Notes: generated by a model not told the origin, from the sequence alone. A stretch of 64,000 nt of DNA from Phaseolus vulgaris (GCF_000499845.2 NC_023749.2:31800041-31864040), one strand, 5' to 3'. Positions 1 through 11,322 are shown, counted from the first letter of the stretch. Numbers and translations: made by a program.

Positions 1-35
1 TTCACCCCTCTAGTTTAAAGCCATCTATTTTAACA
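1..35 (+). repeat. Copia-1 5' LTR, terminal 35 bp
   Basis: Matches the last bases of the 3' LTR at 5354-5388 and ends TAACA; the rest lies before the window. Confidence 0.85.
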
Positions 36-60
36 ATTTGCATCAAGAGCTTGGTTCTTG
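36..60 (+). other. Copia-1 primer-binding region
   Basis: Directly after the LTR end comes a TTTGCATCAAGAGCTTGG stretch; the same position in Copia-2 (59973) reads ATTGGCATCAAGAGC. This resembles the TGGTATCAGAGC primer site, complementary to initiator Met tRNA, common in plant Copia elements. The likeness is imperfect, so the tRNA assignment is inference. Confidence 0.6.
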
Positions 61-97
61 AAAGTTATTCAAGTTGATCCTAAAAATCTTTTTCTTA

Positions 98-1829
98 ATG
101 GCTGATAGACTACCTTTTGGGGAAGGTGCTTCAATTAATAGACCACCTTTGTTTTGTGGTTTGAACTACCAGTTTTGGAAAGTAAGAATGAAAATATTTA
201 TGGAATCTCTTGACAAAGGAATTTGGGATGTAAGTGAAAATGGTCCTTTTGTCCCAAAGTTTGAAAAGGATGGATTTGTCATTGAGAAACCATGGTCTCA
301 ATGGACTGATGCAGAAAGCAAAAAGGCCAAATTCGATTGCATTGCCAAAAATATTATAACCTCCGCTTTAAATTTTGATGAGTTTTTCAAGGTCTCGCAA
401 TGCAAATCATCAAAAGAAATGTGGGACACTTTGGAAGTCACTCATGAAGGAACAAATGAGGTGAAAAGAGCTAGAAAGTATGCTCTTATCCAAGAGTATT
501 AGATGTTTAGAATGCTTAAAGGAGAAACAATTTCTGAGGTGCAGAAAAGATTCATGCACATCATCAATCACCTTCTGAGCTATGACAAGACCTTTGATAA
601 AGAAGAGCTGAACATCAAGATCTTGAAATGTCTTGATAGAGCAAGGCAACCAAAGGTAACTGCTATTTCCGAATCCAAAGATCTAACATCATTAAGTGTT
701 GCTTCTTTGTTTGGAAAGCTTAGGGAACATGAGCTAGAGATGAATAGACTCAATGTTCAAGAGAGTGAAGATAAGCACACAAGGAGCATAGCCTTGAAAG
801 CATCCAAGCACAAGGGAAAGCAAGATTCCAGTGATGATAGTGATGAGGAAAACCTTAGTTTGCTGTCAAGAAAGTTCAGCAAATTCCTAAAGAGAAACCG
901 CAACAAAGACAACAACAAAGATAGGTATGGAAACAAGAAATCCAATGATTTTAATTCAAATAACTATACTTGTTTTGGTTGTGGTGAGCAAGGTCATATA
1001 AAGGCAGATTGTCCAAACAAGAGCAAAGAGAAAAAGTCTAACTACAAAGAGAAGAAAGGCAAGACAAAAAGAGCCTACATAGCTTGGGATGAAAATGAGG
1101 TGTCATCATCAAGTTCTTCATCAAGTAAAGATGAGAAAGCAAACATATGCTTGGTAGCTGAAAATGATGATGAATCTTGCAGCTCAAGTGAGGTAAGTTC
1201 ATGTGCTTCCTTAAATGAACAAAATTACAGTGAATTGCTTGAAGCTTTTCAAGAAACACATGATGAAGCTAATAGATTGGTTCTTTCAAACAACCGATTG
1301 AAAGATCTTAACAGTTGGCTTGAAAAGAGAGTTAAATCACTTGAAGAAGATCTGGAAAAAGAAAAAAGTGATTTTGAAAAATTGGAAAACCATTTCAAAA
1401 AATGCTTCTTGCAAGTGTGAAACTCCCATTTGTGAAAATTGTGAAAATCTTGAGAAAAAAGTTCACTATCTTGTTGAAACTGTGGACAAGCTTTCAAAGG
1501 GGAAATCTAACTTTGAGAATGTCTTGGCATCTCAAAGCTGTGTTTTTGGAAAGACTGGTTTAGGCTTTAATCCACAGAACAAGCAAGATAAGTTTTCATA
1601 TTTTTTTTCAAGAAAATCAGAAAAACAACCGATTGTTAAGACGAAACAACAGATTGTTACATGCTTTTATTGCATGAAGAAAGGCCACCCTGTTAGGTTC
1701 TGTAAAATAAGGAAATATTCTGTTCCAAGAGGTTTTATGAAATGGATTCCTAAGGGATGTAATGTTTCTAACTGCAAAGAGAAGTCAAACATACCCAAAT
1801 TTGTAAGGGGACCAAATCTTGTTGCTTGA
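98..1829 (+). pseudogene. gag: Copia-type Gag polyprotein, broken by a stop and a frameshift
   Basis: Capsid/nucleocapsid protein of the retroelement particle. The preferred start is the ATG at 98, because the homologous protein of Copia-2 begins at the equivalent point; an upstream in-frame ATG lies at 74. The N-terminal part has the plant UBN2/DUF4219-like pattern (FCGLNYQFWKVRMKIFM, then SSKEMWDTLEVTHEGT). A CCHC knuckle, CFGCGEQGHIKADC, is encoded near 970-1011, followed by a Ser-rich acidic linker, a coiled-coil stretch (about 1230-1400) and a second CCHC knuckle, CFYCMKKGHPVRFC, near 1660-1701. An in-frame TAG at 500-502 and a frame change in an A-rich run near 1400 break it. The second knuckle with the following WIP/GPN segment is the usual junction to Copia integrase, but pol is missing. 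Confidence 0.85.
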
Positions 1830-2635
1830 AATCTTTTATGCAGGAAAACTAAAGAAAAAGGAGGGACTGAGTCATCTGATCAAGTTCTTGAAGAGAAAGG
1901 CAGTCATTGAAGCTGAATAAATGCTATGCAAAAGACCTCTACAGTGAAAAAAGGCTTATTGATCATAAAGCACATGGCTCATTGAAGAATTAAAATAAGG
2001 ATAAGACTTTCCTTTATCTGTTCTTAATTTCTGTTTCAAAGTTCTTTCACATAGTTAAACAATCTTTTTATTATGCACAATGTCATCTGCTTTGAACTCC
2101 TTCTACTCATGGTTAAAATTCAAAAACAGTTTTAACTGTTGCAGAAAAACAACCGATTGTTTCTTCGAAACAACCGATTGTTTTGGGTGTGACAACACTA
2201 TGAAAAAATTGTTTTAATTGCTATTTTGAATTTCTACCCGTTGCGGATCAATTCAAAAGAGAGAATCTTGGTCAAAGAATCTGTGTTGAAAGCTGATTAT
2301 GTTCAGAGAGGAGTTACAACAGTCATAAAGGAAAATATTCCAAAATCTTGGAAATTCAAGAGCCTTAATGACTAGTCAAAGATCACATGTGAAGACCATG
2401 TGATTCTCAGCTTTTTCTGACTTTTTCTGTGCAGAGCAGAGTCAAGTTTTCTCTCTCTGAAAATCAGGTACCACTAATGAAATTAAATTCAAATTGATTC
2501 TTTTTTCTGCTATAAAATCTGGTGCAGATTTCTTCCACAAGAACAACCAATTGCAACATCTCTTGCAATATCTCTTGCAACATCTCTTGCAAAAATCTGT
2601 GAAGTAAGTTCTTCTCTGCTTTCGTCTCTGCCATT
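1830..2635 (+). other. Copia-1 internal non-coding spacer
   Basis: AT-rich, with stops in all frames, between gag and the second reading frame. It carries one pair of the AAACAACCGATTGTTT motif near 2146-2185 and a short triplication of a TCTTGCAACATC-like unit near 2550-2592. No pol motif was found. Confidence 0.6.
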
Positions 2636-3837
2636 ATGGAATCAACTCTTCCCACCTCAAAGAGAGTCAAAACCAGGGCTGTAAGGTCTGGAGGAAGGCT
2701 AGAAGGCTGGTTTTCTGGAGACAATGATCTCATTGAGAAGTATAGGTATGAAACAAGTATCAAGAAGATAAACAACCCCAAGGTTGTATGCTTTGATTGG
2801 CTGAAAAGTCAAAAGCTTGATAATGTGAGAAGGCTTCTCAAGGATCAATCTCTCAGAAAGTTCCTGGAGATGAAGGGAAACATATATCCAGATTTGGTGA
2901 GGGTGTTCTACACAAACCTAAAGTTTGAGGGAAACAATCTAGTTTCTCATGTGAAGGGTGTAGAAATGGAGATAACTCATGAAGTGTGACTGCTGTTGCT
3001 GGTCTCAAGTTTTCTGGTCTTAGAATCAACAAGGGAAACCTTGGTGTGGTGGAGGATTTTAACAAAATCCAATTCTACAAGAGTTGCTTGAAGAATCAAC
3101 ATGCTCAAGTAAGTACATGCTCGGTTGGAGGTCTAAAGCTTGATGAGAGATTGCTTGCTCTCATTGTAACTTGGATTCTAACTCCAAGGGGGAGTAATCA
3201 TTTTGTGCTAACTAAAGAAGATCTGGTATATATATTCTGCATCACCAAGAAAATCAAAATCAATTGGATCCATATCATCAAAGAACACATGCAAAAAGCC
3301 ATGAGGTTAGGTGATTATCATTATCCATATGCTGTTTTGATATCTAAATTTCTACTCTATTTTGAAGTTAACCTTGAAGATGAAACTTCTGAGTTGGTCA
3401 AGTCAACTCAAGAGTTGAACAATGGATCACTCAGCAAGATGGGTTTTACCAAAGTAGGTGGAAAATGGATTAGTAAGGATGGTGATCATGGTGCCTCATC
3501 TAGTGGTGCTGCTAATCTTGAACAAGATGAACCTGCTGATATGGATGTTCAACATGAAGATCCACCTGAAGATTATCAAAATGCTGGACCTAGTGCTAGT
3601 GCTAGAGATCAGGAAGATGGAATGCCAACCATGTCTTCTTTTGAAAGATACATGATCAATAGGCTTGATACTTTTGGGGAGAATAAAAGGAATCTTCATA
3701 ATCTGTGTGTTAGCAACTTCCAGAACATTGATAACAGATTCAACAACATGGATGCAAGGTTCATGACTCTGGATGAACAGATTGAAGCTGTCCAGAATCA
3801 AATCTTTGATCTTCAGTTTGCTGATGAAGAAGAATGA
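2636..3837 (+). pseudogene. Extra Copia-1 ORF2, similar to plant-transposon protein domain, frameshifted
   Basis: Two reading frames joined by a single-base frame change near 2986 give a protein of about 400 residues. The N-terminal half (KVVCFDWLKSQKL, then LVRVFYTNLKFEGNNLVSHVKG) resembles what I recall of the Putative plant transposon protein family (PF20167 type). The middle contains LPLP-free hydrophobic helices, then an acidic Gly/Ser-rich linker and a C-terminal helical segment (about 3630-3830) with coiled-coil character. No catalytic motif is visible and the function is unknown. Its position between gag and the 3' LTR, where pol would be, is odd. The family assignment is from memory of the motif and not checked. 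Confidence 0.55.
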
Positions 3838-4232
3838 AGGAAAAACAACCGATTGGTTATCGGAACAATAAATTGTTTTCTTGTTGTTATATCTGGTTTT
3901 TTAAATTCCTTTCTTTCTGATGTTGTTGCTTTAATTCAGATGTAATCAAAACAATATCTTGTTTTATCTCTTACCTTTGTCTATTTGTGAAGACAAATAG
4001 GGGGTGATATATGCTGTGTTTAAGTTTCTGTTTTTATTTGTTAAAACAGTTTGGGATGTGTAATATTTTTTTTTCTGATATTTAACTCTGAAGTTTATTA
4101 CTGTTTATTTGTGCTAACCAAATATCAGAAGTTCTATGCTTTGTTCAAAACTGTATTTTGCAGGAACTGCTTCAGATTCAAATAGGTACAACACAAGCAT
4201 TAAGGATTTGTCTTCATCAAATAGGGGGAGAT
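3838..4232 (+). other. Copia-1 3' untranslated region with polypurine tract
   Basis: Non-coding. Contains a degenerate motif pair at 3843-3880 and ends in AAATAGGGGGAGAT (about 4219-4232), the polypurine tract directly before the 3' LTR. A second PPT-like AAATAGGGGG lies near 3995, as in Copia-2. Confidence 0.7.
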
Positions 4233-5388
4233 TGTTGAACCAAGTGGTGTTCAAGTTTTGAAGAATCCAAATCCTTTGAAGGATGTTGAAGCCTCTGTTG
4301 TGCTTGATGTTGCTGTGCTGGTTTAGCTTAGTTCTGGGGTAGTTTGGATGTTGTAATCCACCCTTTGATTAAATCTAAAGCATAGGCAATCTCAATATTT
4401 GTGAAAGTAAAATGTTTTCAAAACTAAGTTAAAACAACCGATTGTTTTGTCGAAACAACCGATTGTTTATACTTAGGTGTTTTGAGAAAAATATTGAAAA
4501 CTGTTTTTAAAATAGTTGAACTGTTAAGTACCAAAACAACCGATTGATTTGAGGAAACAACCGATTGTTTGTTTTGGGACCATTACAGAAAAACTGTTTT
4601 AGCTTTGACTGAGCTTTAAATGATTTAACTGCTTACGCTTCAGTCATTAAATGCTTTGACCAATCTTTTAATGCAATTTAAGAGTTTGTTAAGATTTGAT
4701 AACAAACTACATCTTTGAATATATTCAGAAAAACAGATTTGACAATTAAGAATCTTTGACAAGTTTTTGCTAAGAGTTTTTGAGTTTTTCAAAGAGCTGA
4801 GATTGCTAAGAGTTTGTGATTGATCAAAGTGTATGGAATAGGATTCTGCTTGTATTGATTTCAGATTATCTTCTGTAACAAGTGTAATCCTTGTACTCTG
4901 TTGAACAAGTATTCGTTTATGTGTTTTGCTGAGATTGGCTGTGTGTTCTTGAGGGGATCAAGATCAACAATCTTAGTGTAGGTGTGTTGACCAAGGAGAG
5001 TGTGTTTCTTGAGGTGTTCAAGGTCATTCTCTTGGTTGTTGTGTAAGTGATCAAGGTGTGATTGCTTAGTGGATTTCCTCAGGGTTCTGAGAAGACTGGA
5101 TGTAGCTCTGGGTTTGGAGTTAACCCGTATAAACAATTGTGTACAATCTCTTTATCTCTAACTCTTTAAATTCAGTTTTATTTTGTTGTTTGTTGGTATA
5201 AACAACCGATTGTTTCTGCGAAACAACCGATTGTTTTTTCTGGTACTGCAGCTTTTGCTTGCTGTTTTGGCGAACTGAATTTCTGAATCAATTGTTTCTT
5301 GAGATAATTTCATTCTTGTTTGAAAATTTTGCGAAGCCCCTCTTTTAACAATTCACCCCCCTCTAGTTTAAAGCCATCTATTCTAACA
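4233..5388 (+). repeat. Copia-1 3' LTR
   Basis: 1156 bp, TGTTGAACC...TCTAACA. It follows the polypurine tract, and its end matches the 5' LTR tail at window start. It contains three pairs of the AAACAACCGATTGTTT motif (4432-4470, 4533-4572, 5201-5238). Short frames on the minus strand inside it are not considered genes. Confidence 0.88.
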
Positions 5389-5870
5389 AGGCGGACAGGT
5401 CTCAGGCAGTCAAGTGGGCCTCGGTCAGGGAGTCCACGTGTCGGTCTCGCCCATACCGGTACACTTGCCCTCCAGGCTCGAGGATAGATATGTCTGATGA
5501 GTCTTTAATAGTAAGTGTCGGTCGGTGTCCCTTGGTCGTGCGGCTGTTCCATTCCCCGAGGTGTGACGTGAACCCAGGCGGCATGACGCGACCCTAGGCG
5601 GCGTGATGTGACTGTCATTAATGAGGGGTTTTTCGAACGGGAAGTGTTGTGGATTGTTGGATCTATTGGATCCAACGGTTGAGATTGATGTGTCGTTTTG
5701 GAATCCGAGGCCCATGGGCCCTATTAATAGAGGTCTTAATAGTGTCGAGATCTTGTATTTTCTGTGTGAATTTGTCTGATAGCCGAGTTTTTTGTCGCCC
5801 ACTGCTTTGAGAACCGAGTGACCTTTCGACCTCTTCACAAGATTTGCCCTCGCCCAATTTCATTTTCTTT
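5389..5870 (-). repeat. T1 3' LTR, truncated by Copia-1
   Basis: The reverse complement of 5389-5820 matches 11325-11750 closely, including the stretch reading GCAGTGGGCGACAAAAAACT. The boundary towards integrase lies near 5825-5870; a purine-rich GGGCGAGGGCAAATCT (minus strand, about 5861-5846) could be the polypurine tract. The remainder of this LTR should lie left of Copia-1, outside the window. Confidence 0.7.
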
Positions 5871-5902
5871 ATAAAGGTTAGTCATGTCGACACAGTCTCG
5901 AC

Positions 5903-6772
5903 CTACCTCTTCCTCTTCTGGTCACCCTTCCTTACCAGTCGGTCACCCTTCTGGAAACTACTCGACCGAACCTTTGTGTTGTACTGTCTGGACGCATGGA
6001 TTGTGCAGGCGGCCTCCCGAATCCTGCTTTTGTCATGAAACTCAATAAATAAATTGAGGTTGACTGCTAAGCTTTCCTCGTTTAGGGTGAGGTCGAACAT
6101 CTGTCGCCGTATGGTGGGCTCGGCCACTTCGACCGGGATCATGGCCTCGGTCTCATATGTTAGGCTGTAGGGTGTCTCCTGTGTGGTAGTCTGGGGTGTG
6201 CATTTGTACGCCCAAAGTACCTCTATCAGCTCCTCGGTCCATTGGCCTTTTGCCTTGCCCAAGCGTTTTTTAAGCTCGTTGAGTATGACCTTGTTGGCGG
6301 CCTTGGCCTGCCCATTGGTATGCGGATGTTCTACTGAGGCTGTGACGAACTTGATGCCCAGGTCGTCATAAAAGGAATGCAGGCCTCGGTCAATAAATAG
6401 TTGGCCATTGTCAGTTATTATTGTGTGCAGGATGCCGAATTGGCAAACAATGCTTCTCCATACGAAATTTTGCACGTTTTTGGCCGAGATGGATGCGAGG
6501 GGTTCGACCTCAATCCACTTGGTGAAGTAGTCGACTCCGACCAGGAGGAATTTGGTCTGCCCCTTCCCTGGCGAGAAGGGACCGATAATGTCCATCCCCC
6601 AAATGGCGAACGACCATGAGGAGATGATGTTGTGTAGTTCTTCCGGCCTTGTGTGGTGGAGGGGGCCGAACTCCTGACACTTGGCACATTTCTTGACGTA
6701 TTCGGCATAGTCGCCCTGGATGGTCGGCCAGTAGTAGCCAGCCCGTAGAATCTTAGCGGCCATCGTCCTCAC
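5903..6772 (-). pseudogene. int: T1 integrase, catalytic Glu replaced
   Basis: A 289-residue open frame covering the end of the zinc-binding region (CAKCQEFG, giving the Cys pair) and the core domain. The two catalytic Asp are present in WGMDIIGP and ITDNGQ. The position of the catalytic Glu reads NGQAKAAN instead of the usual NGQ(V/A)E(S/A)AN, so Glu has become Lys, consistent with a G to A transition. The frame is open but strand transfer should be lost. The product would insert the cDNA into the host chromosome. Confidence 0.82.
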
Positions 6773-6833
6773 CCCAGCGTGATTTCCGCAGACCCCCTTG
6801 TGGAACTCGACCAGAATGTACTCGGCCCATTTG

Positions 6834-7523
6834 CTAGTGATGTATTTTAGCAGGGCGTCGAGTACCCTTCCGGTACAAGTCTTCGTTGATCATGGTGTAT
6901 CGAGCGCATTGTTGCTTCATCGCCTTTTCTTGGTCCGGCTTGCACGTGCCATCCCTTAGGTATTGGATGATGGGTGTCATCCAGTTGTCGGCCTCGGCCT
7001 CGTCCTCGTTTGTTGTCAGGCACTCGGCCTCGGTCACACTGGGGTGTCTCAGCCATATCTGTATGACTGATCTCTGGTGGCTCTTCTTCTTGGTGACCGA
7101 CAACTTAGACAAGATGTCGACCCTTTTGTTGTCCTCACTCGGTATGTGCTCAAAGGGTGCTTTGCTGAAACGGGCGATACTGTTTTTGGCCGCGTGGAAG
7201 TACCGTTGCAGCAAAGGTTCCTTCACTTCGAACTCTCCATTGATCTGGCCAACCATCACCTAGGAGTCGCTTTTGCATGTGACCTCGCGTCCTCCCATGT
7301 CGTAGGCTAGGTTCAGCCCGACGAGCAAGTCCTTGTACTCGGCTTGGTTGTTGGTCGCTTGGAATCCGAACTGGAGTGCTTGCTCTAGGAGGAGGTCGCC
7401 CGACCCTTCCAGGACGACTCCAACCCCACAGACCGTTTTTTTTAGGAGTCGTCCACATAGAGTGACCACCCGCCTGATAGGGTAGGTAACGATGTCAGCT
7501 CTGCCGAAAAGTTGGTCAGACAT
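6834..7523 (-). pseudogene. T1 second (archaeal-type) RNase H and tether, frameshifted
   Basis: Two overlapping frames (7523-7260 and 7259-6834) encode ALQFGFQATNNQAEYKDLL and then MMVGQINGEFEVKEPLLQ and HIPSEDNKRVDILSKL. The NNQAEY block and the terminal D-containing helix are typical of the extra RNase H domain of Tat elements, which degrades RNA in RNA-DNA hybrids. The frames meet at a stop near 7260. The region after it leads into the integrase zinc finger. Confidence 0.75.
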
Positions 7524-8614
7524 TGAGATTTGATGGCGCCCCTCGGTTCATAGCGTATGTCGAACTCGGACAATTTGATCGACCAACTTATCATTCTCCT
7601 TGCAAGGTCGGGCTTAGATAAAATTTTAAAAATAGAATAGTCGGTCCTTACTATTATTGAGTAATTTTGGAAGTAGGGGCACATCCATCTCGCTGTGAGG
7701 ACTAAGGCGAGAGCCACCTTCTCGATCATCTGGTATATCGTCTCGGCCGAGTGGAGGGTCCGGCTGATGAAGTGCACCGGTCGTTCCTCGCCCTCGGACT
7801 CCTGCACTAGGGCAGCGCTGACTGCTTCCTCCGAGACTGCCAGGTACACCAGGATTGGGTGGTCGGGTCTCGATTTCTGGATGACAGCGGGGGATGTCAG
7901 GAAATCCTTGAACTGTCTAAAGATTTCTTCACACCGATCATCCCAGGCGAACTTCTTGCATTTTCGGAGCAGCTGGACCATCGGTCTAGTCCTCTCGGCT
8001 AGTCGGGGGACGAACCTGCAGTCAGGAGCCTTAGGAGTTGTTGTACCTCCTTGATGCTATTCGGACTTCTCATGTCGAGTATGGCCTGACATTTGTTGGG
8101 GTTGGCCTTTATCCCCCGATGGGTGAGCATGAAGCCTAAAAACTTCCCCCCCTCAACCCCGAATGTACACTTCTCGGGGTTGAGCTTCATGTTGACCCCT
8201 CTGAGGGCCCTGAAGATCCTTCGGATGTTGTTCAAAAGAGTCGAACTTCACGACTATGTCGTCCACGTATACCTCTACCGCCCGGCCGATTAGGCCTTTG
8301 AAGATTTTGTCCAATAGGTGCTGGTAGGTCGCCCCCGCGTTCTTGAGGCCGAACGACATGACCTCGTAATAGTAGTTGTCATCGGCTGTCATGAAGGCCA
8401 TCTTGTCCTTGTCCCTAGGGTGCATTCTTATCTGGTTATAGCCAGAGTAAGTGTCCAGGAATCTCAAAATTTTATGGTCGGTCGCCCCATCCACCAGACT
8501 GTCAATGTTTAGGAGGGGGTAGGAATCCTTCGGACATGCACTGTTGATGTTTCTGTAGTCAATGCACATCCTCCAGTTACCGTTTGGCTTGGTGACCATG
8601 ACGACATTGGCCAA
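7442..8614 (-). pseudogene. rt: T1 reverse transcriptase and first RNase H, frameshifted
   Basis: The 8614-8153 frame carries the fingers and palm motifs: WRMCIDYRNINSACPKDSYP, FLDTYSGYNQI, FGLKNAGATYQ and YVDDIVV with both catalytic Asp. It then shifts to 8235-7999 (LNPEKCTFGVEGGKFLGF, connection) and 7981-7442 (ARPVHFISRTL-type RNase H and PDLARRMISWSIKLSEFDI). Frame changes near 8200 and 7990 disable it. The upstream WL motif is interrupted by a stop near 8617. Confidence 0.82.
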
Positions 8615-8752
8615 CCAAGTTGTGTATCAGGCCTCCCGTATGAATCCGGCCGACAGAAGCTTCTCGGCCTCTTCCTTCGGCGCAAGGCGTTTTTCGTCAC
8701 CTAGGTCCCTCTTCTTCTGGGAGAACGGTCAGGCTTTTTTGAATATTGACAG

Positions 8753-9606
8753 TCAATGGGTGATGACATTCAGGCTCACCCCCGGCATGTCGGCCGGTGT
8801 CCATGCGAACATGTCCATATTCTTCTTCAGCGCGACATGCATGATCTCGGCCTCGGTAGCTGCCATGGCCGTTCCTACAATGGTGCTGTGCTCTTCGTCG
8901 AGGAGGGGCACCCTCTTCAACTCTTCTCTCGCCTCCAGTCTATCCTTGGTCGCCCGGGGGTCAAGGTCTACCAACGCAACAGTTGGCTCGACTGACATGG
9001 GTCGGGCCTTTCTGGGTGAGTGGTCCTTTCGAGAGGACTTTCTCACTCGGGTGGGAGACGTGTCGTTTCTTAAGGGTTCCACCCGGAAGCTCTCAGCATA
9101 GCACTCTCGTGCCTCCTTCTGGTCTACATGGACCGTGAGAATGTCCCCTGTTCCCGAAGGGAACTTCATTTCCAAGTGGGGGGTTGATACAATGGCCATT
9201 AGCCGGTTGATGGACGGTCGGCCTAGGAGGATGTTGTAGGAGGTGTTGGTGTCTATGACCAGGTAATGGATTTTGATGGTCCTAGTATTCTTCCCCTCGC
9301 CGAAGGTGGTGTACAACTCAATGTAGCCCTTGATACCCACCCTCTCGCCCGAGAACCCTACTACATGATCGTCATAGGGCATCATCTCGGTCTCGTCCAT
9401 CCTCAAAGCCTGAAAGTTTTCTAGTAGAGGATGTCTACCGAACTTCCCTGGTCCACGAGGGTCTTCCAGATGGTGAATCGGTCTATATCGACCGCTATCA
9501 CCATTGGGTCTTCCTGTTGGCGATAGTCCACGCCTTTAAAGTCCTCGTCCGTGAAGGTGATGGGTGGCATCCTTGGTCGGAATGCCACCGCGTTTACCTG
9601 GTGCAC
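8753..9606 (-). pseudogene. pr: T1 aspartic protease and linker to RT
   Basis: 9606-9421 encodes PPITFTDEDFKGVDY and the active-site block LVDQGSSVDILY, immediately followed by a stop. The 9406-8753 frame continues with YNILLGRPSINRLMAIVS, the second conserved protease block, and ends in DMFAWTPADMPGVS, the usual lead-in to Tat reverse transcriptase. The protease would mature the Gag-Pol polyprotein. The break at 9420 is one in-frame stop; a second break lies near 8752. Confidence 0.8.
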
Positions 9607-9757
9607 CGCCCGCAGGTGCTTCTTTCGGGCGTTGTTGGTGCTTCCTCCCCCAGCGAAGCTGCCGGCTATGGTGTTGATAACCTCCTGGTTACCCCTTCTG
9701 TCGGCCTCCCTAGGACTGTCGTCCCTTGCGGGCTGTCGGTCGTCTCTGTTATCTCGG

Positions 9758-11039
9758 TCATTTTGACCGCGTTGTGGCGACCTCGTTCGCCTGGGCGGCT
9801 CCGCCCGACGGGTGGGTCTCGGCCGTTACTGACGAATCGGCGGAGGTGTCTAGCTTGGATAAGTTCCTCAATCTTATCCTTTTAGAGCCTGACACTCCTC
9901 GGTCGAGTGCCCGCTGTTTTGGTGATACCGACACTGCTTCCTCCGGTCGGCATTGTTTGGGCTGGCGACCTTTCTTGGAGAAGGGATTGACTCGGCGTTG
10001 AGGGCCTCGTCCAGAATCCTCCCTCTCGGTCGTCAGGGGTGTGTATCTCGAGAACCGGATTGGTCGGTCACGGTTGTCTCGGCGTCGGTCATTCCTTTGG
10101 CTCGGCCGCCCCTGGCGGTCTTTCTCCTCCTTGTTCTTCTCCCCACTGGCCTGTGCACGGGCCTGGTTACGGAACTCTCTGAGTTCTTCCAGCTGCATGT
10201 ACTTAGCAGCTCTCTTCCTCAGCTCATCCAGGCTGTCGACCGTTTACATGCACAGGTTGTCAGCAAAGGGGCCTGGACGTAGGGTTGTCAGCATGTGATG
10301 CATGGCAACATCCGGGCTCAGGTTCCGGATGGTCATTGCCACCTTGCTGAACCTATCGATAAAGGTTCTTAGGGACTCTCCCTTCTCCTGGCGGATGCCT
10401 ACCAGGGCGATGGAGGTCAGGTGGTGCGGCCGGATGGTCGCGAACTGGGTTTCAAACTTTGTCACGAGTGTGGTAAAGCTGTCAATGGAGTTGGATGAGA
10501 GCTTGGTGAACCAACTAAGGGCTGCTCCCTTCAAGGACGTAGGAAACACTCGGCATAACACAACGTCATCCGAGGTGTAGAGGCTCATATGGGTGGTGTA
10601 AGCGTCCATATGCTCATTCGGGTCAGTAGACCCATCATATCGGTCTCGGTTGAAACCCTTCCACTTTTCTGGCAGTGGGACTTCAATAATGGTGTTGGTG
10701 AAAGGATGTCGGCGGGTCGAGTCGGCTGTTACGGTCGTCCGGGCGGATCTGATCAGACAAGATTCGTCATCCATCTCGGTTTCCCAAGGAGGGGGTTGGC
10801 CTCTCGTCTTCTCGGCCATATCCGGGTTGGGGGGAGAGGTGTAGGACTTGCCGACAACGTTCGTCGGTATGACAGAAGGTCCTCCCTCCCCCAGCTTCTT
10901 TTTCATTTCCTCGTTCTCCCTACGGAAAACCTGCAGCTCCTGCTCGTTCTTCTGAGCAGTCTCCTCGGTCTTTCTCCTCATCTCGGCCATCTCTCTCTAG
11001 AGAGACAACAACAACATCGTCTGGTCGGCTTCAGTCATC
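9758..11039 (-). pseudogene. gag: T1 Gag, broken by in-frame stops
   Basis: A likely start is ATG at 11039 (MTEADQTM), with a TAG codon between it and the next open stretch at 10990. The capsid core reads YDGSTDPNEHMDAYTTHM, LKGAALSWFTKL and RQEKGESLRTFIDRF, a Retrotrans_gag pattern. A TAA near 10243 separates the core from a basic Arg/Gln-rich tail (10198-9758, MQLEELREFRNQARAQ) in the same frame. The particle protein cannot be made whole. Confidence 0.8.
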
Positions 11040-11050
11040 CCACTTAGGGT

Positions 11051-11322
11051 TGTATTACCTAATTATTAATAACTGATTAGTTTCACTGACCTTGGTTTGA
11101 ACGTTAACGATAGTGTGGGTTGGCCGGCCTTACCGGCCGTGACGATTCTACTCGTCTCGACCGATTTTACCTGGTTTCGGCCATGTCTTTTAGGTCTCGG
11201 TCGCCTCGGCCAAGACTCGCAAGACATGGCCAAGACTCTCAGGATTCGGCTAGGTTCCCTGGTCTCAGGTAGCCAAGTGGGCCTCGGTCAGGGAGTCCAC
11301 GTGTCGGTCTCGCCCATACTAG
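11051..11322 (-). repeat. T1 5' LTR fragment
   Basis: Reverse complement of about 11690-11966 at high similarity, including GGTTTGAACGTTAACGATAG against CTATTGTTAACGCTCAAACC. It abuts gag at 11040 and stops abruptly at 11322, where the inverted copy starts. It covers only an inner LTR portion. Confidence 0.65.

Larger units (their letters stand above)
1..5388 (+). mobile_element. Copia-1: non-autonomous Copia-type LTR retrotransposon (5' end outside window)
   Basis: The last 35 bases of a 5' LTR, a primer-binding region, a gag-like reading frame, a second reading frame, a polypurine tract and a 3' LTR lie in canonical order. The 5' LTR tail at 1-35 and the 3' LTR tail at 5354-5388 are nearly the same sequence. 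No protease, integrase, reverse transcriptase or RNase H coding is visible between 1830 and 4232, so the element would depend on enzymes supplied in trans. It ends in CA at 5388 and the flank then continues inside an LTR of element T1, which it therefore interrupted. A related element, Copia-2, lies at 58909-63768. Confidence 0.88.
5389..11322 (-). mobile_element. T1: degenerate Tat-lineage Ty3/gypsy retrotransposon
   Basis: On the minus strand the order is gag (11039-9758), protease, reverse transcriptase, RNase H, a second RNase H and integrase (to 5903), then a partial 3' LTR cut by Copia-1 at 5389. The dual RNase H arrangement and the DQGSS protease motif point to the Tat lineage. Coding is broken by several stops and frameshifts. 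The 5' side is rearranged: an LTR piece (11051-11322) runs almost directly into gag with no visible TATA box, R/U5 or primer site. Confidence 0.85.

Noticed and set aside
4861..5136. Minus-strand frame in the Copia-1 3' LTR
   Set aside because: Antisense to a repetitive TTCTTGAGG-rich LTR segment; no counterpart kept in Copia-2.
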